Positions 1-7,640 of a stretch of DNA of 64,000 nucleotides are shown piece after piece; positions within the stretch are counted from its first letter, which is position 1; each line of letters begins with the position of its first letter. This stretch comes from Campylobacter hyointestinalis subsp. lawsonii (GTDB lineage Bacteria; Campylobacterota; Campylobacteria; Campylobacterales; Campylobacteraceae), in NCBI RefSeq assembly GCF_013372165.1, contig NZ_CP053828.1, forward strand, positions 1,054,001 to 1,118,000, written 5' to 3'. The position numbers and the translations under genes were made by a program. Below the pieces are notes generated by a model. The model had not been told where the DNA came from, ran no database searches, and was given only the letters and a program-made list of their open reading frames with translations.

Positions 1-77
1 ATGCGGTTTTTTTCCATCATCTGACGATTAAATCCTACCACAAAAACAAACACAAACAAAACTATCAAAATCCACAT
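1..77 (-). CDS. Partial small membrane protein, runs off the window
   Basis: An open frame starts at an ATG 17 bases beyond the stop of the neighbouring nuclease gene and stays open for 25 codons to the window edge. The N-terminus is a hydrophobic stretch rich in Val, Phe and Leu followed by polar residues (Asn-Arg-Gln), as in a membrane anchor or signal anchor. It follows the nuclease gene on the same strand, so it may be the next gene of that operon. No family can be recognised from so short a piece. Confidence 0.4.
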   Translation of the reverse strand, partial: MWILIVLFVFVFVVGFNRQMMEKNR

Positions 78-93
78 TAAAAAATTCAAAAAA

Positions 94-1374
94 TCACTCA
101 ACTATAAGCTCCTTTTGCCCGCGGTAGCTCCAAACTAAAACATTTTTAAAGTCATAGATACCATCTTTTAAACTTCTAAATTTACTATAAATTTTAAATT
201 TTTGCGAGTTTATGTACGCATAACCATCTTTTAATTCTAAACTTACAGAGTGCAAGACATCTCCGCTCCTAGCCATACTTAAATCACTAGAGCTAAGCAT
301 AAAATCTTTTAGGTTCTCATAGGCTCCTGTTTGAACGCTATTTATATCAAAATTTGTGATTTCGAGATTTCCTTTATACTCTTTTGTTTCAAAAACGCTC
401 ATATCGATTTTTGTGCCAAGAGGAAGTTTTTTATCCGTAAAAACATAAATTCCACGTCTATTTTCATCGCTTATAACAAAACCTTTATCATCGCGGTAAA
501 TCAAAACACCGATTATCCTTGAAGGTTCGTTGCTAGGTTTATAAATTTCATTTATATTTTTTAATTGTAAATTTTGCATTTTTTGTTCATCTAAGATAAC
601 AACATAAATCGGATAATGATCTGAGGCGCTGCTTTTATCATAAACGCTAAAACTATTTTTTTTATATATCAGATCACCGCCACTAAAAAAATCATTACTA
701 AGCATTATATGATCTATAGCGCTCCCTCTTACATGGGACTTTCTTTGCCAAGAATTTAGAAATTCCCACATATTTTTAAACTCACCATTTAACTCATTTA
801 GCAAAAAGCCATATCCAAAATCGCTATTTAGATCGCCTAAGATTACAGCGTGTTTTTCGCCTTTAGCGGCGTTTATTAGCGTATCTGCAGCTATTTTTCT
901 ATATCTTAAGCCATTTTTATAAGCTGGTAAATGAGCGGTAAAAAGCTTTATTTTTTCTTTGGCAAACGCTATTTCTATCATTAAAATCGGTCTTGTTTTT
1001 ACACCATTTACGTTAAATATTTTACTACTTACAATAGGCTTTTTAGACAAAAAACCAAGCCCAAATGGCGAATTTTTATCACTTATGGCAAATTTAAAAT
1101 ACTTATAGCCTGATTTGATAGCTAAGTCTTTTAAAACTCCCTCATTTTCTATCTCTTGAAGTGCGATAACATCGGCATTTATGGATTTTATAACATTACT
1201 GATTTGGTTTAGTTTATGAGAATATTTGGCGTTATTCCATTTACCATCTCTAAAATCTTTATATTCGTTACCATTTTGTGTGCCATCAAATAAATTTTCA
1301 GTGTTAAAAGTAGCGATTTTAAGCTCAGCGCAAAATGCAAACACGCAGATAAAAAGTATGATCAAAACTCGCAA
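94..1374 (-). CDS. Secreted endonuclease/exonuclease/phosphatase family protein
   Basis: The protein (426 aa) begins with a hydrophobic signal peptide ending near Phe-Cys-Ala. The domain then shows the order typical of the DNase I-like metal-dependent fold: TFNTENLF near residue 22, the metal-binding LQEIEN near 72, GDLNSDFG near 180, and SAIDH plus SASDHYP near 215-255. The C-terminal 160 residues resemble an OB-like or nuclease-associated extension and have no motif I know. The likely role is a periplasmic or extracellular nuclease or phosphodiesterase; the substrate is not evident. It starts with TTG, preceded by AGGGATG, and overlaps the end of trmL by 13 bases, which suggests translational coupling. 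Confidence 0.8.
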   Translation of the reverse strand: MRVLIILFICVFAFCAELKIATFNTENLFDGTQNGNEYKDFRDGKWNNAKYSHKLNQISNVIKSINADVIALQEIENEGVLKDLAIKSGYKYFKFAISDKNSPFGLGFLSKKPIVSSKIFNVNGVKTRPILMIEIAFAKEKIKLFTAHLPAYKNGLRYRKIAADTLINAAKGEKHAVILGDLNSDFGYGFLLNELNGEFKNMWEFLNSWQRKSHVRGSAIDHIMLSNDFFSGGDLIYKKNSFSVYDKSSASDHYPIYVVILDEQKMQNLQLKNINEIYKPSNEPSRIIGVLIYRDDKGFVISDENRRGIYVFTDKKLPLGTKIDMSVFETKEYKGNLEITNFDINSVQTGAYENLKDFMLSSSDLSMARSGDVLHSVSLELKDGYAYINSQKFKIYSKFRSLKDGIYDFKNVLVWSYRGQKELIVE

Positions 1375-1850
1375 ATCTCATCCCTAAAATCAAATTCATC
1401 TATATTTTGGCGAATAGCTTCATAAGTCACTATACCTACACTTGTTGCTAAATTTAGACTTCTACCATCATTTGTCATAGGTATGGTTATGCAGTTTTTT
1501 TTATTTAAACGCATAAGATCAAGTGGCAATCCGCTCGTTTCAGAACCAAAAAATATAAAATCTCCTTTTTGAAATTTAGCATTGAAATAAAGCCGGTTTG
1601 TCTTTGTCGTAGCAAAAAAAAATCTATCTTTAAATTTAGTATTTATACTTAAAAACTGCTCCAAACTATCCCAAATTTTTGGATCTAATTTAGCCCAATA
1701 GTCAAGCCCAGCACGGCGTAAATGTTTATCATCTATCTCAAACCCCAAAGGCTTAATGATATGTAGTTTGCAGCCTGAATTTACACACATTCTTCCGATA
1801 CTTCCTGTGTTTGTATGGATCTGCGGATTTACTAAAACTATATTAAACAT
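1362..1850 (-). CDS. trmL: tRNA (cytidine/uridine-2'-O-)-methyltransferase TrmL
   Basis: This 162-residue SPOUT-fold protein matches the usual TrmL length. It shows the N-terminal NIVLVNPQIHTNTGSIGR segment (motif 1), FGSETSGLP (motif 2) near residue 104 and the C-terminal IPMTNDGRSLNLATSVGI knot (motif 3). The family methylates the ribose of the wobble base, position 34, of certain tRNA-Leu isoacceptors using SAM. It is encoded directly after purU (adjacent stop and start codons) and overlaps the downstream nuclease gene, so the three probably form one operon. Confidence 0.92.
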   Translation of the reverse strand: MFNIVLVNPQIHTNTGSIGRMCVNSGCKLHIIKPLGFEIDDKHLRRAGLDYWAKLDPKIWDSLEQFLSINTKFKDRFFFATTKTNRLYFNAKFQKGDFIFFGSETSGLPLDLMRLNKKNCITIPMTNDGRSLNLATSVGIVTYEAIRQNIDEFDFRDEICEF

Positions 1851-2681
1851 CTAAAAAATCACCGTTTTATTTCCATATACAAAAACGCGCTCGTCAAAAA
1901 CAAGATCTAAAGCATTGCCAAGCACTACTTTTTCGACATTTCTTCCGGCTCTTTGCATATCTTTCCAAGTCATTTCGTGATTTACCCTTATAACGTCTTG
2001 AGTGATGATAGGTCCCTCATCTAAGTCATCAGTCACGAAATGAGCGGTTGCTCCGATGATCTTTACTCCTCGCTCAAAAGCCTGTTTGTATGGATTTGCA
2101 CCGATAAAAGCAGGTAAAAACGAATGGTGGATATTTATGATTTTCTTAGGAAAATTCGATACAAAAAAAGGACTTAAAATTCGCATATATTTTGCTAAAA
2201 CCATATAATCAAATTTATACTTTTTAAGCACTTCTAAAACCGCATTTTCATGCTCTTCTCTACTAAGATTCTCAGCGCTTACTAAGTTAAATGGGATGTC
2301 AAATTTTTCTACTAAAGGCTTAAGCGTATCGTGATTTGCTACTACGCAAACTATGTTGGCATTTAGCTCACCACTGCTATGTTTGATGAGTAGATCGCCT
2401 AAGCAGTGATTTTCTTTTGTAGCTAAAATCGCAATATCTTTTTTTTTGATCTCTTCACAAAAAATACGCGCATCACGCGGTAAAAATGCACTTAAAGTAT
2501 TTTTAAATTCATCTAAATTTACATCGCCCACCATTCGTGCTCGCATATAAAAACGCTCATTCTCGTGATCGACGAATTCGCTTGTACTTACATAGTTTAG
2601 CCCATTTTTAAATACTATCTCGCTAACTCTTAGTATGAGACCTTTTTCGTCATTGCAATCAATCTTTAAAATATAATCCAC
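1851..2681 (-). CDS. purU: Formyltetrahydrofolate deformylase PurU
   Basis: The protein (276 aa) has an N-terminal ACT regulatory domain (residues 1-80) and a formyltransferase-like domain. Around residue 180 lies the conserved INIHHSFLPAFIGANPYKQA segment, and later GATAHFVTDDLDEGPII holds the catalytic-site Asp typical of the family. PurU hydrolyses 10-formyl-THF to THF and formate, balancing one-carbon pools and feeding formate for purine synthesis; formate is also a major electron donor in Campylobacter. It is the first gene of the run purU-trmL-nuclease, with a -10 box at 2714-2719. Confidence 0.93.
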   Translation of the reverse strand: MDYILKIDCNDEKGLILRVSEIVFKNGLNYVSTSEFVDHENERFYMRARMVGDVNLDEFKNTLSAFLPRDARIFCEEIKKKDIAILATKENHCLGDLLIKHSSGELNANIVCVVANHDTLKPLVEKFDIPFNLVSAENLSREEHENAVLEVLKKYKFDYMVLAKYMRILSPFFVSNFPKKIINIHHSFLPAFIGANPYKQAFERGVKIIGATAHFVTDDLDEGPIITQDVIRVNHEMTWKDMQRAGRNVEKVVLGNALDLVFDERVFVYGNKTVIF

Positions 2682-2713
2682 AACCGCTCCAAAAATTTAA
2701 AAAAATTTGGTGG

Positions 2714-2719
2714 ATTATA
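2714..2719 (-). promoter_or_regulatory. Putative -10 box for purU
   Basis: On the minus strand the sequence CTGTATAATCC lies 33 bases before the purU start. TATAAT without a clear -35 box, preceded by a T-rich stretch, is the usual look of a Campylobacter housekeeping promoter. Confidence 0.5.
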
Positions 2720-2798
2720 CAGTTTTTTTGCTTAAAAGTTAAACTATAAAAACAGATATCAAGCATAATATTAGTATAACTTCTATACTATATCGCAG

Positions 2799-2903
2799 AT
2801 GAAAATGCTAGTTGATGAGAATACCCAATTTGATAGATTTAATCGTGTTAGGCTTGATATTTGTGGATTTGATATTGAGAAATTTATAAAGTCTCAAAGC
2901 TAG
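2799..2903 (+). other. Possible gene remnant in the 2682-3028 gap
   Basis: A 34-codon open frame (beginning Met-Lys-Met-Leu-Val and ending Ile-Lys-Ser-Gln-Ser) lies in the gap between purU and the next gene. It has no ribosome binding site and matches nothing I recognise. It may be a scar of an older accessory gene. The rest of this gap is AT-rich with a T19 tract. Confidence 0.2.
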
Positions 2904-2965
2904 ATGGATTGTTATAATATTAATTTATTATTAAATATTTTTATTAGCTTTACTTTCTAATTTCA

Positions 2966-2984
2966 TTTTTTTTTTTTTTTTTTT
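2966..2984 (+). repeat. T19 homopolymer tract in front of the 3029 gene
   Basis: Nineteen consecutive T bases end 44 bases before the start of the downstream gene. Tracts this long slip readily during replication. Its position would change promoter spacing or strength rather than the reading frame. No other run of this length occurs in the window. Confidence 0.75.
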
Positions 2985-3028
2985 GATAAACTGCCTACTT
3001 TTGAAATTGAATTTTAAAAGTTGGTAAA

Positions 3029-4651
3029 ATGAAAAATATCATACTTCTTGGTGGTAGCAACTCTGTGATGGTAAATGGGCTACAAAAAAGTCTTAGAGAG
3101 TATGCGAATGTGACAAGTTTGGCTTTAGGTAGTTCTACTTCTTTACAAAATTTATATGAATTAAAACGAGAAAAAAATCAAGAAGCCATTAAAAATGCTG
3201 ATTTGATAGTAACTGAGAGTAATATAAATGAAATATATAATAATGCGGATGAAAAAGAAGCTCTTAGTCTAGAGATAATATTTAAAAATTTACAATATTT
3301 ATACGCAACTTTATATGAGCTTAAAAAGCCAGTTTGTATATTGATTTTGCCACTTGGAGTTCATCGTTATGTGGCGATAGATAATATGCATAGATTTTTG
3401 GCTAATTATTTTGGGTTAAATATTATAGATATGCAAAGTTATTATGAAAAAAGCGAGATAATCCAGTTTGGTAATAAATTTGGCGCTCATCAGCTTGCGA
3501 TAGTTAATCGATATGTCGGCAAAGAGATTGCTAAAAATATTGATTGTTTTAAAATTTCAAATAAGAATTTAGATATCAATCTACCTGAATTTAAGATATT
3601 AACCCCACAAGATATGAAAAGAGTGGGGAATTTTAAGATTTTTAATCCTAAAAATTCAATGTATGATGAGATTGTTTATAGGCTAGAAGGTGATAATCAT
3701 TTGAGTTTTGAAGGGTATGAAGGGTATCAAATTATTGGGATGCATGGTTGGATTTTAGAAGTTAATGGAGAAATTACAAAGCTTTCATTTGGTACTGCTT
3801 TGACAAACTGCGCCGCAATATACATTGGTGATAAAAATGTAGCTATTGTTAAAAAAATTGCTAAAATTAATCATTATTGCGAAGTTCAAGCTGAGCCGAT
3901 GATTGCTAGTGAATTTGTAGCTATGTTTAATAAAAATTATTTACCAGATACCGAGTTTTACCACGCCGCATTTCAAGACCGCCCAAATTCAATAAATTTA
4001 CCATACTTCGATCTAATCGCATTTTTCTTATGTAAGCCAAATTTAAAAATGAAATTATTTGATTTAAGCCTTATCCCAAGTGATAGAGATATAGAGATTG
4101 ATAGGGATATAGACCGCTCTTATCTGATACCAAATATTGTATTTTTCAAAGATTCTATGGAGTTTATAGATGAGTATATCGGGCATTTGTATCCTAATAT
4201 CACAAAGCATATTGATAGCGTTCTAAGCCCACAAATCATAAATAGGATTAAAGAGCAGTTAGCCACGCCACCGCAACCACCAAAGCCAACCACGCCACAA
4301 CCAAATGTATCGCAACCCGCTCAACCAGCGACGCCACCACAACCAACCCCACAAGAGCAGATAAGCTCACTCAAAGAAGAGATAAATAAAAAAGATAAGG
4401 CTATAAAAGAATTTAGCGATAAATTGAGTTTGCAAGAGGCTAATCTAAAATCAACAAACGAGAGCTTACTCAAAAAAGATCTAGAGATTAAAAATTTAGA
4501 AATAACTAGCCAAAATATCAAAAATCATCTAAGCTACAAGCTAGGAAATTCCATTATAAAAGCACACAAAAGCTGGTATAAAGGCGGATATATTAAATTT
4601 ATATTTGAAGCTATAAAGATCAAAAACGAGCATAAAAATAGAACAAAATAA
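3029..4651 (+). CDS. Surface-glycan-type protein: SGNH-like N-terminal domain with a coiled-coil tail
   Basis: The protein (540 aa) opens with a beta strand and ILLGGSNSVM, which resembles block I of SGNH/GDSL hydrolases as found in polysaccharide loci; ESNINEIYN near residue 65 may be a later block. A middle region of about 220 residues has no family I recognise. A Pro/Gln/Thr-rich linker (about 410-440) leads to a heptad-like coiled coil (about 445-500) and a basic C-terminal end beginning KLGNSIIKAHKSWYKGGY. From the linker onward the DNA is nearly identical to the 3' part of the broken acetyltransferase at 27 kb, so the tail is a shared module. The start is supported by ATG after GTTGGT, with a T19 tract upstream. 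The exact function is unknown; a role in surface-glycan synthesis or modification is inferred. Confidence 0.6.
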   Translation: MKNIILLGGSNSVMVNGLQKSLREYANVTSLALGSSTSLQNLYELKREKNQEAIKNADLIVTESNINEIYNNADEKEALSLEIIFKNLQYLYATLYELKKPVCILILPLGVHRYVAIDNMHRFLANYFGLNIIDMQSYYEKSEIIQFGNKFGAHQLAIVNRYVGKEIAKNIDCFKISNKNLDINLPEFKILTPQDMKRVGNFKIFNPKNSMYDEIVYRLEGDNHLSFEGYEGYQIIGMHGWILEVNGEITKLSFGTALTNCAAIYIGDKNVAIVKKIAKINHYCEVQAEPMIASEFVAMFNKNYLPDTEFYHAAFQDRPNSINLPYFDLIAFFLCKPNLKMKLFDLSLIPSDRDIEIDRDIDRSYLIPNIVFFKDSMEFIDEYIGHLYPNITKHIDSVLSPQIINRIKEQLATPPQPPKPTTPQPNVSQPAQPATPPQPTPQEQISSLKEEINKKDKAIKEFSDKLSLQEANLKSTNESLLKKDLEIKNLEITSQNIKNHLSYKLGNSIIKAHKSWYKGGYIKFIFEAIKIKNEHKNRTK

Positions 4652-4693
4652 AGATAAAAAATAAATAAAAATAAAGCATTATGGCTGAGCTAT
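4260..4693 (+). repeat. Copy 1 of a ~0.43 kb inverted repeat (shared gene tail)
   Basis: From TAGCCACGCCA to the base after GGCTGAGCTAT the sequence matches the reverse complement of 26942-27351 at roughly 95% or better outside two small deletions. It covers the Pro/Gln linker, the coiled coil, the C-terminal end and 42 bases beyond the stop codon. Relative to the other copy it carries 24-27 extra bases in the linker and 7 extra bases near the C-terminus. The two copies face each other about 22 kb apart. Confidence 0.9.
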
Positions 4694-5383
4694 TAAATAA
4701 AGCTCAATATTTTAGCTAGTTAAATTTAAATAACGCCATTTATAATATCGCTAAATTTAGTCTAAAATTTAGGTGCTTTCTTAGAGTAATTTAAAGAAAG
4801 CTTAAAGTAATTTATATTTGTGGCGGTAGATTTTCAAGACAATCAAACCAAAAACATCAACTAAAGAATTTTTATCCTTGTTACTATCAATCTTATTTTT
4901 TTGTTGTCTGATTTTATAGCGATTTCTTCGTTTTTAGTCTCAATTTTTATTTCTTCTTTAAAATCTGCTTTAATTTCTATTTATTGCTTTAACTTATTAT
5001 CTTTTTTATTTCTCTTACTTTATCAAGACATTCGCTTGTGTCACAACCATCTGTATCATAATGCCAACTAGTAAAAAATGCGCTAGAAGCTAATCTGCCT
5101 AAAATTGCAACAGAAAAGATAGTTTTTTATAATAGCCTGTTGTCATTGTAAAGTATATTTTTATAATGTTGGCTATTTGTATATAAAATTTTACTTAAAA
5201 TAAAACTATTTTTAGCTAAAAAATATGATAATGTCTTTTTTGAAGATTTAAATTTAAAAACTTTTGTAAAGATATCCATATCGCAAAATACACCATTATC
5301 TTTGCTAATATGGATAAATTTATTTATATTTTTATTTATAGCATTACTATGTGTAAAAACAATCCAAATTTAAAAAATATGGG
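4694..5383. other. Non-coding gap with decayed sequence
   Basis: No intact gene is visible in this 690-base stretch. On the minus strand, 5126 down to 4989 gives a short frame ending in a Cys-containing segment (Asp-Gly-Cys-Asp-Thr-Ser-Glu-Cys), followed by Lys-rich frames with many stops, which suggests a decayed small secreted protein. The phrase GGCGGTAGATT at about 4819 recurs at 28157 just upstream of the broken acetyltransferase, which hints that both sites derive from related loci. Confidence 0.35.
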
Positions 5384-5389
5384 TAAAAT
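5384..5389 (+). promoter_or_regulatory. Putative -10 box for dedA
   Basis: GGGTAAAAT lies 26 bases before the dedA ATG, behind an A/T-rich region, and fits the Campylobacter -10 pattern. The ribosome binding site AAAAGGA precedes the start. Confidence 0.4.
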
Positions 5390-5414
5390 ACACACTTTTT
5401 AAAAGGATAAATTT

Positions 5415-6014
5415 ATGCTAGAAAGTATTATAAATTTTTTAGTCGATCTAGTCGCAGACTGGGGATATATAGGTATATTTTTACTTATGGCGCTTGAGAG
5501 TAGTTTTTTTCCATTTCCTAGTGAAGTAGTAATGATACCAGCTGGTTATCTAGTTTTTAAAGGCGATATGAATATGTTTTTAGCATTTTTATCAGGAGCT
5601 TTTGGAAGCCTTTTTGGAGCACTGTTTAATTATTATCTATGTTACTTTTTTGGACGTCCTTTTATAGAAAAATATGGTAAATTCGTCGGCATAACCGAAG
5701 AAAAAATGAGAAAATTTGAAACATTTTTTGAAAAATACGGCGAGATATCGACTTTTAATTGCCGCTTACTTCCTGGAATTCGTCAGTACATCAGCTTGCC
5801 TGCTGGACTTGCTAAAATGAATATATTTAGATTTTCACTGCTTACAACTCTAGGAGCTGGAATTTGGGTTGCTATACTTATGGCTATCGGATATATACTT
5901 GGAGATCAAAAAGAGCTTATAAAAGAGTATCTGCATATCATAACCATAGCTCTGATATTTGTAGTATTTTTTATAACAGCAGTCTATCTTTATATCAAAA
6001 GAAAGGAAAAATAA
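5415..6014 (+). CDS. DedA family inner-membrane protein
   Basis: The 199-residue length fits the DedA/SNARE-associated family. It shows the family's ESSFFPFPSEVVMIPAGYL segment near residue 28, a glycine-rich re-entrant stretch (FLSGAFGSLFGALFNYYLCYFFGR) and the motif FNCRLLPGIRQYISLPAGLAKM near 120, with its conserved Arg and Pro. Several membrane helices follow and the C-terminus is basic. DedA proteins are thought to flip or recycle lipid carriers such as undecaprenyl phosphate and to support membrane potential. It is a single gene facing lpxD tail to tail. Confidence 0.88.
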   Translation: MLESIINFLVDLVADWGYIGIFLLMALESSFFPFPSEVVMIPAGYLVFKGDMNMFLAFLSGAFGSLFGALFNYYLCYFFGRPFIEKYGKFVGITEEKMRKFETFFEKYGEISTFNCRLLPGIRQYISLPAGLAKMNIFRFSLLTTLGAGIWVAILMAIGYILGDQKELIKEYLHIITIALIFVVFFITAVYLYIKRKEK

Positions 6015-6099
6015 TTTTTTTCTTAATATAAAAAACAAATGCTTTAAATTGTTTAATATTTCAAATTTTCATGCTTTTGTAGCTTTACTTTTATTGTTC

Positions 6100-6144
6100 G
6101 CTAGACCGCCAAGTCATGCGACTTGTCTTTTGTCTAGCTCATCT
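6100..6144 (+). repeat. Nested-hairpin repeat, copy 1
   Basis: An outer stem GCTAGAC (6100-6106) pairs with GTCTAGC (6132-6138). Inside it, CAAGTC-ATGC-GACTTG (6110-6125) forms a second perfect stem with a 4-base loop. The whole 45-base unit recurs inverted at 12866-12910 with 43 of 45 bases identical. It lies between the convergent dedA and lpxD genes and may act as a transcription stop, but it has no long U run. Confidence 0.7.
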
Positions 6145-6186
6145 GCAAGATAAAAAGTCTATTGCGTTAAATTTGTTTGCTATTCC

Positions 6187-6232
6187 AAATTTTCGCCGAA
6201 AACTCATACGAGTTTTCTATTGCGAAAATTTT
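6187..6232. terminator. Nested hairpin at the lpxD 3' end
   Basis: AAATTTTCGC (6187-6196) pairs with GCGAAAATTT (6222-6231), and inside it GAAAACTC-ATAC-GAGTTTTC (6198-6217) forms an 8-bp stem. It overlaps the last codons of lpxD, so it probably ends lpxD transcription on the minus strand. Its layout and loop (ATAC versus ATGC) mirror the repeat 50 bases away. Confidence 0.5.
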
Positions 6233-7176
6233 CTTTTAACCCCAAATTCTTTTAATATCTTAGCTTGTATTTTAAACCACTCTTTAAGTCGCATTACTGG
6301 ATATCCGGCGTATTGTTCGCCACCAAGTAAGTCTTTCGTCACTCCTGCACGACCTGCGACTTGTGCAAAGTCGCCTATACTAAGATGTCCTGCAGTCGCA
6401 CTTTGTCCGCCCATGACTACATTGCGACCTAGTTTGCTACTTCCTGCAAGACCTACTTGAGAGACTATAATACAACCAAATCCAAGCTCACAATTATGAC
6501 CTATTTGAACTAGATTGTCTATTTTTGAGTAGCGTTTTACGATAGTTGGTTCAAAAACTCCACGATCTATAGTTGTGCAAGCTCCGATCTCTACGTCATC
6601 TTCTATCTCTACCCAACCATTATGGTATATTTTGATATGCTCTCCAAGCTTTGTATGTGCAAATCCAAAACCATCACTCCCTATAACACAATTCGCATTT
6701 AGATGACAACGACTGCCAACCTTTGAGTTATTATAGATGACTACGTTTGGATGGATTATGCTATCATCTCCTATGATAACATTATCGCCGATATATGCTC
6801 CGGCCATAACTACAACATTTTTACCTATCTTAGCATTACTTCCTATATAGACATTTGGCATTATCTTTGCGGTGCTATCTATGGTAGGCTCTACTTTTGG
6901 ATAAAAAAGCGGTTTAGAAAACGGCTTTGAGAGCAAGGCAAAAGCAAGATGAGGATTTTCTACTATTACGGCTCTACTTTTAACTAAATTTGCCAAATCT
7001 TTAGTCACTAAAATAGCTCCAGCTCTACTCTCTTTTATAAATTTAGCGTTTTTTGGACTATCGCAGTAGCTTAGCTCATTTTCATTTGCACGTCCGAGCG
7101 AATTTAGAGCCAAAATTTCAATATCAGCTCCACTAAATTCTAACCCTAATATCTTATAAATTTCACTTAATTTCAT
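6217..7176 (-). CDS. lpxD: UDP-3-O-acyl-glucosamine N-acyltransferase LpxD
   Basis: This protein (319 aa from the ATG) adds the second hydroxyacyl chain during lipid A synthesis, using acyl-ACP. It has the uracil-binding N-terminal domain (about residues 1-100) and then a left-handed beta helix built from hexapeptide repeats such as IGSNAK and IGKNVV. The catalytic His is expected in the GSDGFGFAH segment and in LVQIGHNCELG. The C-terminal helix ends VKRKFSQ. The ATG overlaps the ilvH TGA by one base and is preceded by GGAAA, so I prefer it to the upstream TTG. Its coupling to ilvBH is an operon arrangement and not a pathway link. Confidence 0.95.
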   Translation of the reverse strand: MKLSEIYKILGLEFSGADIEILALNSLGRANENELSYCDSPKNAKFIKESRAGAILVTKDLANLVKSRAVIVENPHLAFALLSKPFSKPLFYPKVEPTIDSTAKIMPNVYIGSNAKIGKNVVVMAGAYIGDNVIIGDDSIIHPNVVIYNNSKVGSRCHLNANCVIGSDGFGFAHTKLGEHIKIYHNGWVEIEDDVEIGACTTIDRGVFEPTIVKRYSKIDNLVQIGHNCELGFGCIIVSQVGLAGSSKLGRNVVMGGQSATAGHLSIGDFAQVAGRAGVTKDLLGGEQYAGYPVMRLKEWFKIQAKILKEFGVKRKFSQ

Positions 7177-7637
7177 CAAATTTCCATCATCACAGATCCA
7201 CTTCTAACTATCTGAACCGGATTATATTTTTTCATAACTTTTATAAAGCAGTCTATCCTACTAGCGTTATCGCATGCCATAACTATGATATAGTTTTCAT
7301 TTGCATTTGCAACGCTTCCATTATATGATTTTAGTATCGCATCAAGTCCGCTAAAGTCCTCAGACAATGAAATTTTTACCAAAACCATCTCTTTTTCGAT
7401 AAACTCGCCACTATCTATGACTTTATATGTAGGTATGAGCTTATGAAGCTGTTTAACTATCTGTTCAAAAACCCTCTCATCACCGCTAGTTACGATATTT
7501 ACTCTTGAAAACTCACTTTCTGGGATAGGAGCAACCGTAAGCGAGTCGATGTTGTATCCACGCCCTGAAAATAGCCCGACGATACGGCTCAAAACACCGT
7601 GTTCATTTAAAACTATAGCTGATATAACTCTTCTCAT
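7176..7637 (-). CDS. ilvH: Acetolactate synthase small (regulatory) subunit
   Basis: The 153-residue length is usual for IlvH/IlvN. The N-terminal ACT domain shows RRVISAIVLNEHGVLSRIVGLF and GYNIDSLTVAPI, the valine-binding face; a second ACT-like domain completes the C-terminal half. It activates the IlvB subunit and gives feedback inhibition by valine. It sits 3 bases after ilvB and overlaps lpxD. Confidence 0.95.
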   Translation of the reverse strand: MRRVISAIVLNEHGVLSRIVGLFSGRGYNIDSLTVAPIPESEFSRVNIVTSGDERVFEQIVKQLHKLIPTYKVIDSGEFIEKEMVLVKISLSEDFSGLDAILKSYNGSVANANENYIIVMACDNASRIDCFIKVMKKYNPVQIVRSGSVMMEI

Positions 7638-7640
7638 CTC

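Noticed and set aside
4989-5126. Minus-strand Cys-containing small gene
   Set aside because: There is no start codon or ribosome binding site and a stop lies directly upstream; recorded only as possible decay in the gap.
6116-6460. Plus-strand open frame across the lpxD 3' end
   Set aside because: It overlaps lpxD and the hairpin repeats, and its translation resembles no protein.
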